DNA of 64,000 nt from Euptelea pleiosperma (lineage: Eukaryota; Streptophyta; Magnoliopsida; Ranunculales; Eupteleaceae), in the NCBI GenBank assembly GCA_035048495.1, contig CM068543.1, positions 26,463,751 through 26,527,750 of the forward strand, given 5' to 3'. The position numbers and the translations under genes are program-made. Positions 10,638 to 22,383 of the stretch are shown here, in pieces (the first letter of the stretch is position 1; the number at the start of each line of letters is the position of its first letter). Under the pieces are notes generated by a model that searched no databases, was not told where the DNA came from, and saw nothing but the letters and a program-made list of their open reading frames with translations.

Positions 10638-10639
10638 TG

Positions 10640-12900
10640 TGGCAGGAGCTTGATCATTACTACTCTTATCAGCCTCTCTTCACCCAGGAGAGATTGCTCC
10701 CTACCAACAGTATATGGAGAAGGGTCGGATTTTTGATTTCCTTGCTGGACTCAATCCATCTTATGAGCTTGCTCGTGTTCAGATCTTGAGTAGCAGGGTG
10801 GATCTTCCCTCTCTCAGTGAGGTGTATGCCTATCTTCAGAGTGAGGAGAGTATGCGGATCTCCCTTCCGAGTGAGCACCTCTCGGAGCGATCAGCACTAG
10901 TTACTTCTCCTGCCTACCAGCCTCAGCATTCACAGCAGCCTCAGAGAGGCCCACATTATCAGACTCCTGTCTCAGCACCCTCCTATGCTCCTACTGAACC
11001 TTCTTCTGGCAAGTCCATGACTAAAGAGAGGCCCAAGTGCGATTTCTGTGGCAAGTTAGGGCATGTGCGTGCCAAATGTTGGAAGTTACATTGTCGCCCT
11101 AGCTAGCCAGGGTCTTCTGGTGCTCATACAACCAGTGTGGATTATTCTGTTCCTCCTCCTGGACAGCCTCTGGCGAGTTCTCCGACTTTAGCTCCTCCTG
11201 GTGGTATCTCAGCCACGAAGCTTATAGGCCCTCGACGTCTGCTTCAGCAACTGGATGGTCCTTCTGCCACTCCGTCCACCTCCTTTACCCAGTCAGGTAA
11301 CACTAGACCTGCTCATCATGTGTCTCTTCCATCGTCCAGTCCCACTTGGATCATTGATTCAGGGGCTTCAGAACACATGACGGGCATGTCTTCCTTATTT
11401 TCCAGTTATAATATCTATTCTGGCCATAATAAGGTGAAAACAACTGATGGCACCTTATCCTCTGTGTCTGGGAAAGGGAGAATCCTCCCCTCTACTAAAC
11501 TAGCTCTTTCATCTGTTTTGCATGTGCTTAGATTTACTTCTAACCTACTTTCTGTTAGTGCTTTGACTAAATCCCTAAACTGTAGTGTCATTTTCTCCCC
11601 TACTTCTTGTGTCTTTCAGGACCTCGAGACGAGGAGGACGATTGGCACTGGACATGAAGCGCATGGCATTTACCTTCTGGATGGAAGCCTTCCTGAACCT
11701 ATAGCACTATAGTCTTCTGCTAGTAGTAGTAGTAGTAGGATAGATGTTATTTTTGAGTTGGCATGCCCGTTTAGGGCATGTTTCTTTTCAGTATCTTAAA
11801 CTTTTATTTCTAAGTTGGTTTGTTTCTGTTTCTTTTTCGGCTTTACACCATGAGACTTGTGAGCTCTCCAAGCATTGTAGATCGAATTATCCCTCCAGAG
11901 GTAATAGAAGTTCTACTTGTTTATCCCCCACTACTTCTATTTTTGGCTTCCGCTATTTTGTTTCGTTTGTTGATGATCATACTAGGTGCACATAGGTCTA
12001 TCTCATGAAAACCAAAGATGAGGTTCATTCCATCTTTCAGGGTTTTCATAAGATGATCCAAACCCAGTATGGTGCCTCCATCAAGGTTCTTCGTACTGAC
12101 CAGGGTGGAGAATATATGTTTGGTGGTCTTCAACACTACCTCCTTGACCATGGGATTTGTCACCAAAATTCCTGCAGCTACACTCATCAGAATGGTGTAG
12201 CTGAAAGGAAAATGCAGCACTTGACTGAGATAGCTCGATCTCTCTTGATTGGCTCTCATGTCCCCAAATCTTATTGGTCGGATGCTGTGTTGACGCTGCC
12301 TACTTAACTAACAGAATGCCATCTCGAGTGCTCAATTTCCAATCTCCTATTCAAGTCCTTGCTCCTGGCTCTCCTCTATTCACTATTCCTCCTTGCATCT
12401 TTGGGTGTGTATCTATGTACATATCCTGGGTCCCCATCGCACCAAACTCCGTCCTCTGGGAAGAAGTTTGTCTGCATGGATGTCACCTTCCGTGAGGAGC
12501 TGTCTTTTTTCTCCCTCACCTCTCTTCAGGGGGGGAGTAGTAATAAAGAGAGGTGGATTGTTCCTCTTCCTGCTATATCCCTATCCCCTCCTTTAGAGTT
12601 TGAGAGCTCTCCGCTTACTCATACTACTAGTGGGATTGATAGTGCTCCTGGAGCTCAGAAGGAGCTCAAAGTCTATAGCAGAAGGGAGAAAGCCACAGCC
12701 GATCCAGTACCAGTGGTTCCTATTGATGCTTTTGATCTTCCCATCGCTCTAAGAAAAGGAGTCAGAAGCTGCACTCAGCATCCTCTGAGCCACTTTGTCT
12801 CCTATGATGCCTTATCCCCCTCCTTTAAAGCCTTTATCACATCAATTTCCACTATTCCTATACCCTCTTCAATGGCAGAAGGGCTGGCTCAACCAAGATG
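10640..12900 (+). pseudogene. CopD gag end, protease and integrase remnants
   Basis: Gag part: FLAGLNPSYELARVQILS, then a zinc knuckle CDFCGKLGHVRAKCWKLHC at about 11038-11094, then a stop. Protease: TWIIDSGASEHMTGMSS at about 11344-11394 keeps the catalytic DSGA. Pre-integrase: VFQDLETRRTIGTG, then WHARLGHVSF near 11760. Integrase core: FVDDHTR, a stop at about 11996, then VLRTDQGGEY and HQNGVAERKMQHL (12086-12220). After a frameshift near 12290, LPIALRKGVRSCTQHP at about 12738-12785 is the usual linker before RT. The catalytic motifs are better preserved here than in CopC, although the frame is broken many times. Confidence 0.8.
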
Positions 12901-13546
12901 AAAAGTTGTTATGATAGAGGAAATGAGAGCTCTGGACAAGAATGGGACATGGGAGCTTGTTGACCTGCCAAGAGGCAAGAAACCTGTGGGTTGCAGTTGC
13001 AGATGGGTGTTCACAGTCAAACACATGGCAGACGGGTCAGTTCAGAAGTACAAGGCGAGATTAGTAGCCAAGGGGTACACCCAGACCTATGGGATTGACT
13101 ATGTGGAGACCTTTGCACCTGTGACAAAGATGACTTCCATCAGGGTGTTGTTGTCAGTGGCAGCAAATCAAAGTGGCCTTTGCATTAGTTGGATGTGAAG
13201 AATGCTTTTCTTCATGAGGACCTACATGAAGAAGTCTACATGGTGCCTCCTGGATTCACTCTACCAGGACATAGTAACTAGGTGTGTTGACTGAAGAAAG
13301 CCCTTTCTGGGCTTAAATAATCTCCAAGGGCATGGTTCGAGAGATTCACCCTAGCCGTAAAGAAGCTAGGTTACACTCAAACTCAAGCCGATCACACCCT
13401 ATTTGTGAGTATCGAGGAAAGAACACCACTGCCTCATTGTTTATGTTGATGACATCATTCTCACAAGGAATGATGCAGCAGAGGTAACCAAACTGAAGTG
13501 TCAGTTAGCAGAGGAGTTTGAAACCAAAGATCTAGGACCTCTCAAA
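12901..13546 (+). pseudogene. CopD reverse transcriptase, first part
   Basis: It starts at [16 protein letters not shown] and continues with [32 protein letters not shown] and ETFAPVTKM. After a stop near 13196 it passes through degenerate sequence to YVDDIILTR near 13443, the catalytic YxDD box. It ends at FETKDLGPLK where hAT-2 begins. The remainder of RT resumes at 15241 with [13 protein letters not shown]. Confidence 0.8.
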
Positions 13547-13642
13547 CAAGGTTCTAAACTTCGACTTCGCCTTAGACTTCGGTCAGTTAAAATTCAGAAT
13601 TAATTCGAGGAAGTTCAATTCAATTTAGAGAATTTCTGTAAA

Positions 13643-14776
13643 TGGGTGTAGCCTGTGGAGGAGCATTATGAAGATTCAGGGCCACTTCTCAGAAGGGATC
13701 TTATATATAGTTGGGAAAGGAAGCAGGATTCGCTTTTGGAAGGACACTTGGTGTGGAGAAGAAACTCTCAAGGAAGCTTTCCCATCTCTTTTCCTTATCT
13801 CTGAGAGACAGGAAGCTTATATTCAGGACTGTGTGGTAGTCAGTGAAGGGAAGACTTCGTGGAACATGGGCTTCAGAAGAAATTTAAACGATTGGGAAGT
13901 AGACAGCCTGGGCAACCTCCTGATTAGGATTGGGGATGCACCTATGACGTCAGACGAGGAGGATTGAAGAGATGGAAGTGGGAAAGTAAGGGGGTGTACA
14001 CTGTCGGTTCCTTCTTCCATCATCTTAGTAATCATGGTCAGAGATCGTCCCCGACTCCTTGCGTATGGGGTGTTCCCATCCCGACGAAGGTGATCTTCTT
14101 TGTTTGGATGGCCATCCTAGACAAAATCTTGACAGTGGACCATCTAAATAATAGGGGAATGATGATCCCTAACAGGTGTGTCATGTACTATAGTGCTGCC
14201 AAGTCTGTGGACCATCTGATGCTGCATTGTCATGTCTCATCCTCGATATGGCAAATATGGTTCTCCATTTTTGGTGTTGCTTTTGCATGCCGGAGAAAGT
14301 GGATTCCCTCATCCATATAATTTCTTTGAGCACGTTTTCGGGAAGAGCCAGGCTTCTATGGTGTTTCCTTCCTTATGGTGTTGCTTTTGCATGCCGGAGA
14401 AAGTGGATTCCCTCATCCATATAATTTCTTTGAGCACGTTTTCGGGAAGAGCCAGGCTTCTATGGTGTTTCCTTCCTTATGCGGTCATAGAGGCCATATG
14501 GAAAGAAAGGAACCGCCGCATTTTTGAGGGGACAGAAGAGGAGATCCCAAAGATCATCTTGAGGATTAAGGCCTATATGTTTTATTGGTCTTCCTGTTCG
14601 CCGGATTTCAGGGGATGTTTCTTTGACGATTTCGTTTTCAGATGCGTTGAGCTTCTGAAGGTTTAGTGTCGTGTTCTTTCTTTTTGGTTCCAGGTATCTC
14701 GTCTTGAGATCTCTTTGTAGCTTTGGGGGCTCCCCTTTTTTAATGAATCATCCTCAACTTATCAAAAAAAAATAAA
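13643..14776 (+). mobile_element. LINE-1: 5'-truncated L1-type LINE, zf-RVT end of ORF2
   Basis: It is flanked by an approximately 21-bp target duplication that starts AATTTAGAGAATTTCT (13622-13642 and 14777-14797, one mismatch), and ends in an A-rich tail (AAAAAAAATAAAA). The coding part, in broken frames, reads GKGSRIRFWKDTWCGEETL and RRNLNDWEVDSLGN, then the zf-RVT reverse transcriptase zinc-binding domain (PIPTKVIFFVWMAILDKILT, DHLMLHCHVSS). It ends near 14666, followed by a short 3' UTR. It lacks endonuclease and RT, as expected for a copy truncated during target-primed reverse transcription. Confidence 0.85.
14273..14480 (+). repeat. 104-bp tandem duplication inside LINE-1
   Basis: GGTGTTGCTTTTGCATGCCG starts at 14273 and again at 14377, and the two 104-bp units look nearly identical. 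Since 104 is not a multiple of 3, the duplication shifts the ORF2 frame. Confidence 0.9.
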
Positions 14777-15240
14777 AATTTAGAGAATTTCTATAAAAAT
14801 TCGCCGACTTAGAGAAGTTTAAATATTTTTTGCCAAAATGAGTGAAACGATATTAATCTTGCTAAGGTTGCTCTAAATGGTTGTTTTTATGATATAATAA
14901 GTTATAAGTGTTTTACCATGCTTATTTTATCATATCTTTAAAAATTAATGTGTTTTACCAACGTTTTGCTAAAAATTCTCCAAACTTCTCTAAGTTAACT
15001 GTTTACTTCAAATTAAACGAATTAATTCGGCGAATTAATTCAACGAATTTATGCAATTTTTGTACTAAAAAGGCTAAACTTCAAGAAAATAGCAGAATTT
15101 TTACTGTTTACTTCGAATTAATTTGGAGATTTTTTGTAAATTTTTTAATACATGTACACTTTAATTCGGTCAGTCAAAATTCGGAATTAATTCGGCAAAT
15201 TTCACCGAATTTTGTCGAATTTTAAAACCATCCTCTCAAA

Positions 15241-16085
15241 TACTTCCTAGGCATCGAAGTTGCAAAATCCAGTCAGGGGATCTTCATCTCTCAGAGGAAG
15301 TATGTCTTAGACTTGTTACAAGACTCAGGCAGATTGGGTACCAAACAGTAGAAACTCCTATAGAGCAGAATCACCAGCTAGCAGATGTCAGTGGTGAGCT
15401 ACTACAGGATGTAGGGAGCTTTCAGAGGCTAGTTGGGCGATTGATCTATCTCTCCCTGACTTGACCTAACATTGCATATGCAGTGAGTGTGATCGGTCAG
15501 TATATGCACTCACCCAGAGGTGTTCATTAAGAGGCAACACATCGGATCTTGAGGTATCTCAAGTCATATCTTGGTAAAGGTCTTCTGTTTAAGAAGAATG
15601 GTCACATGCGTATAGAGGCTTATACCGATGCAGACTAAGCATGGGCCAAAGATGATTGGAGATCTACTTCTAGATATTGTACCTCTGTTGGGGGCAATCT
15701 GGTCACTTGGAGAAGCAACTCGTTGTCACCAGATCTAGTGCAGAGGCCGAATACAGATCAATGGCTCATGGCTTGTGTGAGATGCTTTGGTTGAAAGTGT
15801 TGGTTGCTGAACTTGGTTTCCTAGTTTCAGGGTCTGTGAGCTTATACTGTGACAACAAGGCCGCCATCAGCATTGCTCAGAATCCCGTTCAAGCATGATC
15901 GTGCCAAACACATTAAGGTGGACCAGTACTTCATTAGAAAGAAGATTATCTCTGGGGCAGTGTGCACCCCATTTGTGAAAACTGATGAACAGGTTGCAGA
16001 TGTTTTCACGAAGGGAGTTTCCAGTTGGCAACTCCATAAGTGCTTGTGCAAGTTGGGCATGAGAGATATCTATGCACCAACTTGA
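15241..16085 (+). pseudogene. CopD RT end and RNase H remnant
   Basis: It continues the RT interrupted at 13546 ([18 protein letters not shown] and [12 protein letters not shown]), then VGRLIYLSLT in the thumb/connection region. RNase H reads TYADPMHP-like broken sequence, then SSAEAEYRSMAHGLCEMLWL (about 15735-15795), LYCDNKAAISIAQNPVQ, a frameshift near 15895, and FTKGVSSWQLHKCLCKLGMR. It ends DIYAPT at 16085. Several stops and frameshifts are present. It is closely related to the RNase H part of CopA. Confidence 0.8.
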
Positions 16086-16092
16086 GGGGGAG

Positions 16093-16325
16093 TGTTATCA
16101 TATACGTAGAAATACATATTTTATATGTATCGGGGGTAGTTCTGTAAATACCCCCCTTGAAGGGTATATTTGTCTTTTCTGTAATTCCTCTACATAAATA
16201 AGATTTATGGAGTCATTGTGACCTAAGCACACATGACATCCTTCTTCCACTTTTCTCTCTTTTCTCCCTTCTTCTCTTTCTCTCTTTGATCCTAACCCTA
16301 ACCCTAACCCTAATTTAGCAATTCA
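16093..16325 (+). repeat. 3' LTR of CopD
   Basis: It follows GAGGGGGAG and starts TGTTATCATATACG as in CopA. It contains CATAAATAAGA and a CT-rich tail, then the telomere-like run CCTAACCCTAACCCTAA (16291-16313). It is more diverged from the CopA LTRs than they are from each other. Confidence 0.8.
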
Positions 16326-16339
16326 ACTCCTCGTCGATG

Positions 16340-16690
16340 TTGACAACGGATCGCACTATGAGTCTCATGGCACACTCTTAGAGACCACTGACCTTATGGA
16401 TGTTTGGCCCAACCGTAGGTGAACCTATAGACCAAAAATTAGCCTAATTATTAATTTTTAAGCATTGGATTAGAGTCATTTTCCTGGGTTGATTTTATTT
16501 GTAGAATTTGAGCATTATTTAGGGTACAAAGATCTAATGGTTTGAAATCACTAATCAGCTAATATTTGGTATGTGCTCCACCTAGCGATGGGCGGCCCAA
16601 CATCCGTAAGTTTAGTGACCTCTAAGAGTGTGCCACGTGGCTCATTTTGTGGTCATTCATCATTGATGATGAAGGACATCGGCGTGCTTA
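16340..16690. repeat. FB1: foldback repeat, first of four related copies
   Basis: Inverted arms are GGCACACTCTTAGAGACCAC (about 16369-16410) and its counterpart CTCTAAGAGTGTGCCACG (about 16591-16640). Internal phrases such as GGTTGATTTTATTTG, TTTGAGCATTATTTAG and GGTTTGAAATCACTAATCA recur in FB2, FB3 and FB4. No coding capacity. Confidence 0.65.
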
Positions 16691-16829
16691 ATTTTTTTTT
16701 GAAAAGTATAAACTTTATTGAGAAGAAACCGGCAAAGAAAAGCCTAAACAAGCCAGAAAGCAGACCGCCAAATTACAAGAGATCTGAAAAACAAAGTCAA
16801 TCCCATCTACACACAAAGTCATCAAAAAA

Positions 16830-19800
16830 AGTCCCCCGGCATTCGGGGAATACTTTAGACCAAAAAAATAATAATGCTTTAATGTTGATGATAATTTTTT
16901 TTTGATAAGTAAATGTTGATGATAATCTTGTCCAGCCCTTCCTCTTTTCCCTCTAAGACTCTCCAATTTCTTTCTTTCCAGATCCCCCAACAGATAGCAA
17001 GTGGAAGAAGACGCCAAAGAATTTTTCTTCTAACCGAGAAAGCCCAAGTGTGCCAACTTTGTATAAGTTCCAAGATCGACTGGGGAAGAACCCAATGCAT
17101 GTCAAATTCACGGAGAAAGGCCATCCAGACAGCCCTCGCCAAATCACAATGTAATAAAAGATGATTGACCGTCTCTCCACTCCTCTTGCACATCGAGAAA
17201 TAATCCACAATAATGACCTTTCGGGATCTCAAATGGTCAATAGTGAGGATCTTGTCCAAAGCCGCGGTCCACAAGAAGAAAGCTACCTTGGTCGGAACCT
17301 TAGAACTCCATACAAAGCGGTCATGAAATATGGTCAATGAAGAAGATGATAAGACGCTATAGAACGCACTGACTGCGAAATTGCCATCTTTCGAGTTCGC
17401 CTAGATGCACCTATCCTCAACACGAGGATGTTGTCCATAAGGCTCTAGACACAGCAATAAACGAAACACATCTTCAATTTCCCAATCGTTGAGTCTTCTC
17501 CTAAATTCCAGATTCCACCCTTCCACATCCCCTTCACAATGCAAACAATCCTGAATAGAACAATTCTTCTTATCCGATATATCAAAGAGGTTGGGAAAGT
17601 CAAACTTGAGGAGAGCTTCACCACACAACCAATCTTCCCAGAACCTCATCCTGTTACCGAAACCCACCTTTAATTTAACGCTTTTCAAAACATTGCCAAT
17701 CCTTTTCATGATGCCCCTCCAAACACTGCACCCGTAACTCGAGTTAACCTCCTTGCCCACCCACCCATACTCAATAACCCCGTATTTTCCTGCCATAGCA
17801 GCTCTCCAAAGACTGGTGTTTTCTTCCCCGAACCTCCATAACCATTTCCCCAACAAGGCTTCATTCATAGCTACTAATCTCCTGATGCAGAGACCTCCTT
17901 GAGCTTTCGGGGTGCACACGGTATTTCAGTCCACCAAATGATACTTATTCTTCTCCTTGTCATTCCATAAAAAGTCCATCATAATCTTCTCAAGAACCCC
18001 AGCCATACTCTTAGGGATAGAAAAGAGAGAGAGGTAATAAAGGGGCAGACTGGAGAGAATGCTTAATCAACACTAGCTTACCTCAGAGAGAAATTGGGTC
18101 TTCCAAGATCTTAACCTTCCTTGGACTCTTTCGACAACCGGATTCTAGATATCCTTAGAATTGTATTTAACTCCCAAGGGTAAACCTAAATACTGAGTGG
18201 GAAAACTAGGCGGTGTGCACCCCAGGGTATTAGCTAGATCATCAATGTTCTCCACTTCTCCTACACCGAAAACATTACTCTTCCCCAAGTTAACTCAGAG
18301 ACCAGAAACCGCCTCAAAGCAACATAACAACCGTCTCAGGAAAGCCACTTGGTTTTGCTCCGCTGCAATAATGACCAATGTATCATCGGCGAACTAAAGG
18401 TGAGAAATAGCTGGGACCCCTGCGCCTACCTCAAAACCCGAAATCTCCCCTTCTTCAGCCGCTATGGATACCATTCTACCCAGAGCCTCCACCACTACAA
18501 TGAAGAGATATGGTGATAATGGATCCCCTTGCCTGAGTCCTCGCGAGCTACGAAAGTAACCAGCCAGGGGACCCATTCACCATAATAGAAAAGGATGCTG
18601 AGGATATACACTTGCTCACCCAACGTCTCCACTTGATCCCGAAGCCCAATTGATCTAACATGTAGTCCAGGAAGCTCCAACTAACATGATCATACACCTT
18701 CTCCATGTCGATTTTGCACACTAACCCAGAGATACCTGCTTTGATTCTAGAGTCAATACTTTTGTTGGCTAGAAGGACGCCGTCCAAAATCTGCCTCATC
18801 TTCACGAAAGCTCCTTGAGATAGCGAGATCACCAAATTTAAGACCCTACTAATTCTCGAGGCGAGAGTTTTAGCCAGAATCTTGTACACGCTCCCTACCA
18901 AATTGATAGGTCAAAAATCAGATATGAGAGTAACCCTTTGTTTCTTGGGTATCAACACCACAAAAGTACTATTGGATGTGTAATCCAGATAATTCTCCTC
19001 TTGGAATTCCTCCACCACCTTCATGAAATCCCCTCCAATGATATCCCAGCAATGTTTGAAGAAGCGAGGGTAAATTCGTCGGGCTCCGGTGCCTTGTCTC
19101 CTGCCAAATCAGAAATAGAAGTCAAGATTTCCTCCTCGAGGAAAGGTCTCCACCCACTCTCTATTCACGGAGCTAATGCCATCAAAATGTAGACCATCTA
19201 ACAGAGGCCTGAAAGATGATGTTTCGATGTACAACGTGGAGTAATAGTCAACCACTCCTTTTCTAATACTCCCTTCCTCTTCAAGAACGGCACCATTCAC
19301 AACAAGACTACTCAAAAAATTACTTCTTCTGTGAGAATTAGTCGTTTTATGAATGAACTTGGTATTGTTGTCGCCCTCCTTCAGCCATCGAACCCTCGAC
19401 TTTTGTTTCCAACTAATCTCCTCTAATTTCACAACATGCTGGAAATCTGCTTTCAAGTTAAATCTTCTAGAGCGCTCTTCCGGCAACAACGGGCCAATTT
19501 CCTCTTTTCTATCCAACTGAGCTATCTCCTCCAGAATGGTTGTCTTCTGCTGATCAATCTTACCAAATTCTTCTCTGTTCCAAATCTTGATACTATCTTT
19601 CGAAGCTTTAAGCTTCCTTCTGAATTTCTCCCAGAGAAAGAGAAACTATTCCACCGAACCTTAACCCTATCCTTGAACTTACCATTGAGAAGCCACATGT
19701 TCTCAAACCGGAAGGGAGAAGGCTCTGTAAATGTGTAGAGCCAAGTGTAGTGTGGTGTAGTAGTAGGCACTTCTAGGCCCCTTCTCGGCTACTGGATCAC

Positions 19801-20592
19801 TCCAGTGCTTCGGGTACTACAGACCCTCTGCCATCCATTGCAGCAGAGCCGTTTCGTGAGCGGGGGGGGGGGGCTAGTACCAAAGCCTCCAATATCCAGC
19901 AAAATAGGCACATGATCAGAAGCAGGTCTAGCCACTACCATCTGTAATACCCCAGGGAAATGTGCCTCCCACTCCACCGAAACCAAGAATCTGTCGATCC
20001 AACTGAGGGAAGATTGCTCTTGATTGTTGGACCAAGTAAACTGATACCCGCTCATGGGTAAATCCAAAAGAAAATTACGATCAATGAACTCCCCAAAACT
20101 ACGCATGCAACCTGTCACTCCCCTCTGACCATTTCTCTCATGACTGAAACGAACTACGTTAAAGTCGCCACCAATGCACCACGAATGATTCCATAACCCT
20201 GCCACATCGTCGAACTCTTCCCAAAATTGCTTACGAAGCCTCTTCTCATTAGGACCATAAACACCCGTCAGCACCCAAGTAAAATTCTCCCCCACCCAGT
20301 TAGATAAAACAGAGATCGAAAAGGCCCCAATAAGAACATCCCTGACCTCCAAAAATCTATGATCCCACACTATAACAATCCCTCCTGAAGCTCCAACAGC
20401 AGGTAACTCGTGCCAACCCACTTCTCTGAACCCGCAAATCTCTTTGACAATACGATCGTCATTGCATTCCAGCTTAGTTTCTTGTAACATAACCATCTTT
20501 GCGTCATATTGCCTAACTAAATATTTCACAATAGATCTCCTAGCTAGACTGCCCAAGCCTCGGACATTCCAAGATATGATTTTGTTCTTCAT
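16830..20592 (-). pseudogene. LINE-2 ORF2: endonuclease, reverse transcriptase and zf-RVT
   Basis: Read from 20592 on the minus strand. The AP-type endonuclease starts MKNKIISWNVRGLGS and has LQETKLE, TGVYGPNEKR, GGDFNVVRFSHERN and the catalytic SDHVPI (about 19890). The frame breaks near 19789. RT motifs follow: DMEKVYDHVSW (about 18680-18710), [14 protein letters not shown] (about 18495-18540) and the YxDD-equivalent FADDTL near 18385, preceded by a stop. Next comes the connecting domain (17401-17919). The zf-RVT domain near 17000-17330 has KVPTKVAFFLWTAALDKILT and HLLLHCDLA. It would nick the target and copy its RNA there. Numerous frame breaks make it a pseudogene. Confidence 0.85.
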
Positions 20593-20639
20593 TTGACACC
20601 AGTGGTCTTCCTCCCTTTCCTACGGCCCTTCTCCCATAT

Positions 20640-21989
20640 AAACATGACATGCTAGTCTCTGCAATTCGCGGGCTACACGGGCAGATTTATCGGCAGATCT
20701 CGGGCACACAATGGTCCTATCTTCACTGCCCTTGTCGAGAGTAATATCCTCTTCCAACATCTTCCTCTGAGTATTCCCACAGTACCCTGTTGCTAAACAG
20801 AACAGGGGTCAACATGTAGAACTTGTAGGGGTAAAGCCTCCTCATCCTCCACCACGACCAGAGCTTTGGACAAATCATCTCCTTTTGGATCCACTATAGG
20901 ATAAGAAATAGAGCGAAGGAGATTAACAACCTCTTCTTCATGGCCCGAGAAGGACATACCTAATGAAACCAGAATCTTCATAATATTGTGGTAGTAAACC
21001 CAAATCCCCGGCCAACCTCTGAAGGGTAACCTTTAATGGTCTAGGGACCATATTCGAAGCAAGCTTTTTCTTAGAGGTCTCCATAACTCCATATAAAACA
21101 TCATAAGCATTTCCAACTTCTTCCTAGCAACCCTTGGAATAATGCCGAGCGTCAAAAGAACTCGCCCCAATTTTCTCTCTAGTTACCCCTGCCACAACTA
21201 ATTGAGACCTTCCCTTATTGCTGCCACACGTGGGAGCTCCGATGAGAAGCCCTAGATTATTATCGGTGATGGACAGGGGAGTTCAGTTTCAGCTAACGGT
21301 CACGATGACGGTGACGGTGGAGGCTGATCACAACCATCCAAGGATGAGTATGGTTCATGCAGCAACTCCTTCGACTTGGGCTGAGGTTGTGAGCAAGAAT
21401 TTATCAGGTGGAGATAAGGCATTAGCAGAGCCAGATAAGCACCATTCGAACCCACCGTCGCCGACAACGGAGAAGGTGCAAGATATCGACGCTGCTAAAG
21501 AGAGAAACCCTACTATTTGACTCGGATTATCTTCATATGCCGCCCTCTCCAACGGTGAAGAATGAACTCCAGCCCCAGAATGTTTCACCCGAAAGACAGC
21601 CAGCCCCTCTGCCAATCTGCGCCATCCAATATTGTTGATACCCGCTGGAAAACAAAAAGACTTGTTTCGCCCAGAGGCTGAGAACTCCGAGAGCCTAACA
21701 TACCTGCCTCCCTTATTGCTAAATTCCTCCACAATGAAACTTCTCCCTCAAACCACAGTCTTCCTCCAAAAGCGAGATGAAGATTTGTGACTAATAATGT
21801 CCCGGAAAGCCCCCTCAAGCCATCTAGCTATCTCCTCAGGTAGATCAGCTTCTTCTGTCCACCTCTTCGCTTCTTTAACTCGGATGAAAGAAGTACCACC
21901 CCTCTTGATCTTTGAGAAGTCAAAGCGCTTAGCTTCCACCGAAACTATTCTTCGCAAGCTACTCAAGAATAGCATTTCAAAGTTCAAGC
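20640..21989 (-). pseudogene. LINE-2 ORF1-like region (DUF4283-type)
   Basis: In several minus-strand pieces it reads RIVSVEAKRFDFSKI, TSFIRVKEAKRWTEEADLPE, FQRVSTILDGADWQRGWL, then an acidic segment around 20793-20981. This resembles the gag-like ORF1 (DUF4283) of plant LINEs, which binds the element RNA. Frames change repeatedly and no intact start codon is seen. The boundary with ORF2 is near 20600. Confidence 0.6.
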
Positions 21990-22037
21990 CATCAGCATGC
22001 TTTATTGGGATGTCCCCCTTACTTTCTTATTAGGAAA

Positions 22038-22279
22038 AGGGATTTTTGGCTTGTCCCCCGATTGATGCAATTTGCATCGCACCCGATGTTTTTAAAATAT
22101 TTGCGTCTCACCCAAGGTTATTAGAGTCATTTAAAAATATATTCATCTGAAGACCGTTAATGGGCGTCTATGGTCAACGGCGTTGACCATGGTCAAAGGG
22201 TGAGTCGCAAATATTTTGATAACATTGGGTGAGATGCAAATTGCATCAATAAAGTAAGGGGGACAAGCCAAAAATACCT
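22038..22279. mobile_element. Long-inverted-repeat MITE (foldback) in intron 1
   Basis: The left arm GGATTTTTGGCTTGTCCCCC (about 22040) pairs with the right arm GGGGGACAAGCCAAAAATAC (about 22258-22277). Pairing extends through GATGCAATTTGCATC and AAATATTTGCG motifs to a central hairpin GGTCAACGGCGTTGACC near 22170-22190. No coding capacity. The target duplication is not clear. Confidence 0.7.
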
Positions 22280-22383
22280 AAAATAAATAAATAAATAAAA
22301 TATAATGTTTGAAAACAAACATTGATAATTTATATATACAGGTAATGTAAAGATGCGACCTTGCAATAACTAAAGAGTATCTC

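Larger units (their letters stand above)
13547..15231. mobile_element. hAT-2: hAT-like MITE in CopD RT, itself hit by LINE-1
   Basis: It starts CAAGGTTCTAAACTTCG and ends CGAATTTTAAAACCAT. The RT codons of CopD are duplicated at its borders: CTCTCAAA at 13539-13546 and 15233-15240 (8 bp, or CCTCTCAAA if 9 bp). The RT frame resumes directly after it. The body is rich in AATTCGGCGAATTAATTC-like motifs and has no coding capacity of its own. With LINE-1 removed it would be about 0.55 kb. Confidence 0.75.
10638..16325 (+). mobile_element. CopD: 5'-truncated Ty1/copia element in SCD1-like intron 1
   Basis: It begins abruptly within gag (about 10638) and lacks a 5' LTR. It then has the gag end, protease, integrase, RT and RNase H, the polypurine tract GAGGGGGAG (about 16084-16092) and a 3' LTR (16093 to about 16325). 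RT is split by hAT-2 (13547-15231), which itself carries LINE-1. The RNase H and LTR are of the CopA family, whereas the gag-protease part is like CopC and CopB. Many stops and frameshifts show that it is dead. Confidence 0.85.
16691..21989 (-). mobile_element. LINE-2: L1-type LINE in SCD1-like intron 1, minus strand
   Basis: The element starts (minus strand) near 21989 and ends at 16691 in a poly(A) tail, seen as T9 at 16692-16700 on the plus strand. Flanking duplications are CATCGGCGTGCTTA (16677-16690) and CATCAGCATGCTTTA (21990-22004), with two mismatches and a one-base difference. It carries an ORF1-like DUF4283-type region and an ORF2 with endonuclease, RT and zf-RVT. At about 5.3 kb it is nearly full length, probably missing the start of ORF1. 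Frequent stops make it inactive. It lies in the same transcriptional direction as the host gene. Confidence 0.85.

Noticed and set aside
16291..16313. CCCTAACCCTAA run that looks like telomere repeat
   Set aside because: It is a short stretch at the end of the CopA/CopD LTR family, also present at the same LTR position in CopA. Plant telomeres are mostly CCCTAAA and extend far longer.
19862..19873. Run of 12 G in LINE-2 as a quadruplex or regulatory site
   Set aside because: A single homopolymer run, most likely slippage or sequencing error, and it causes the frame break in ORF2.
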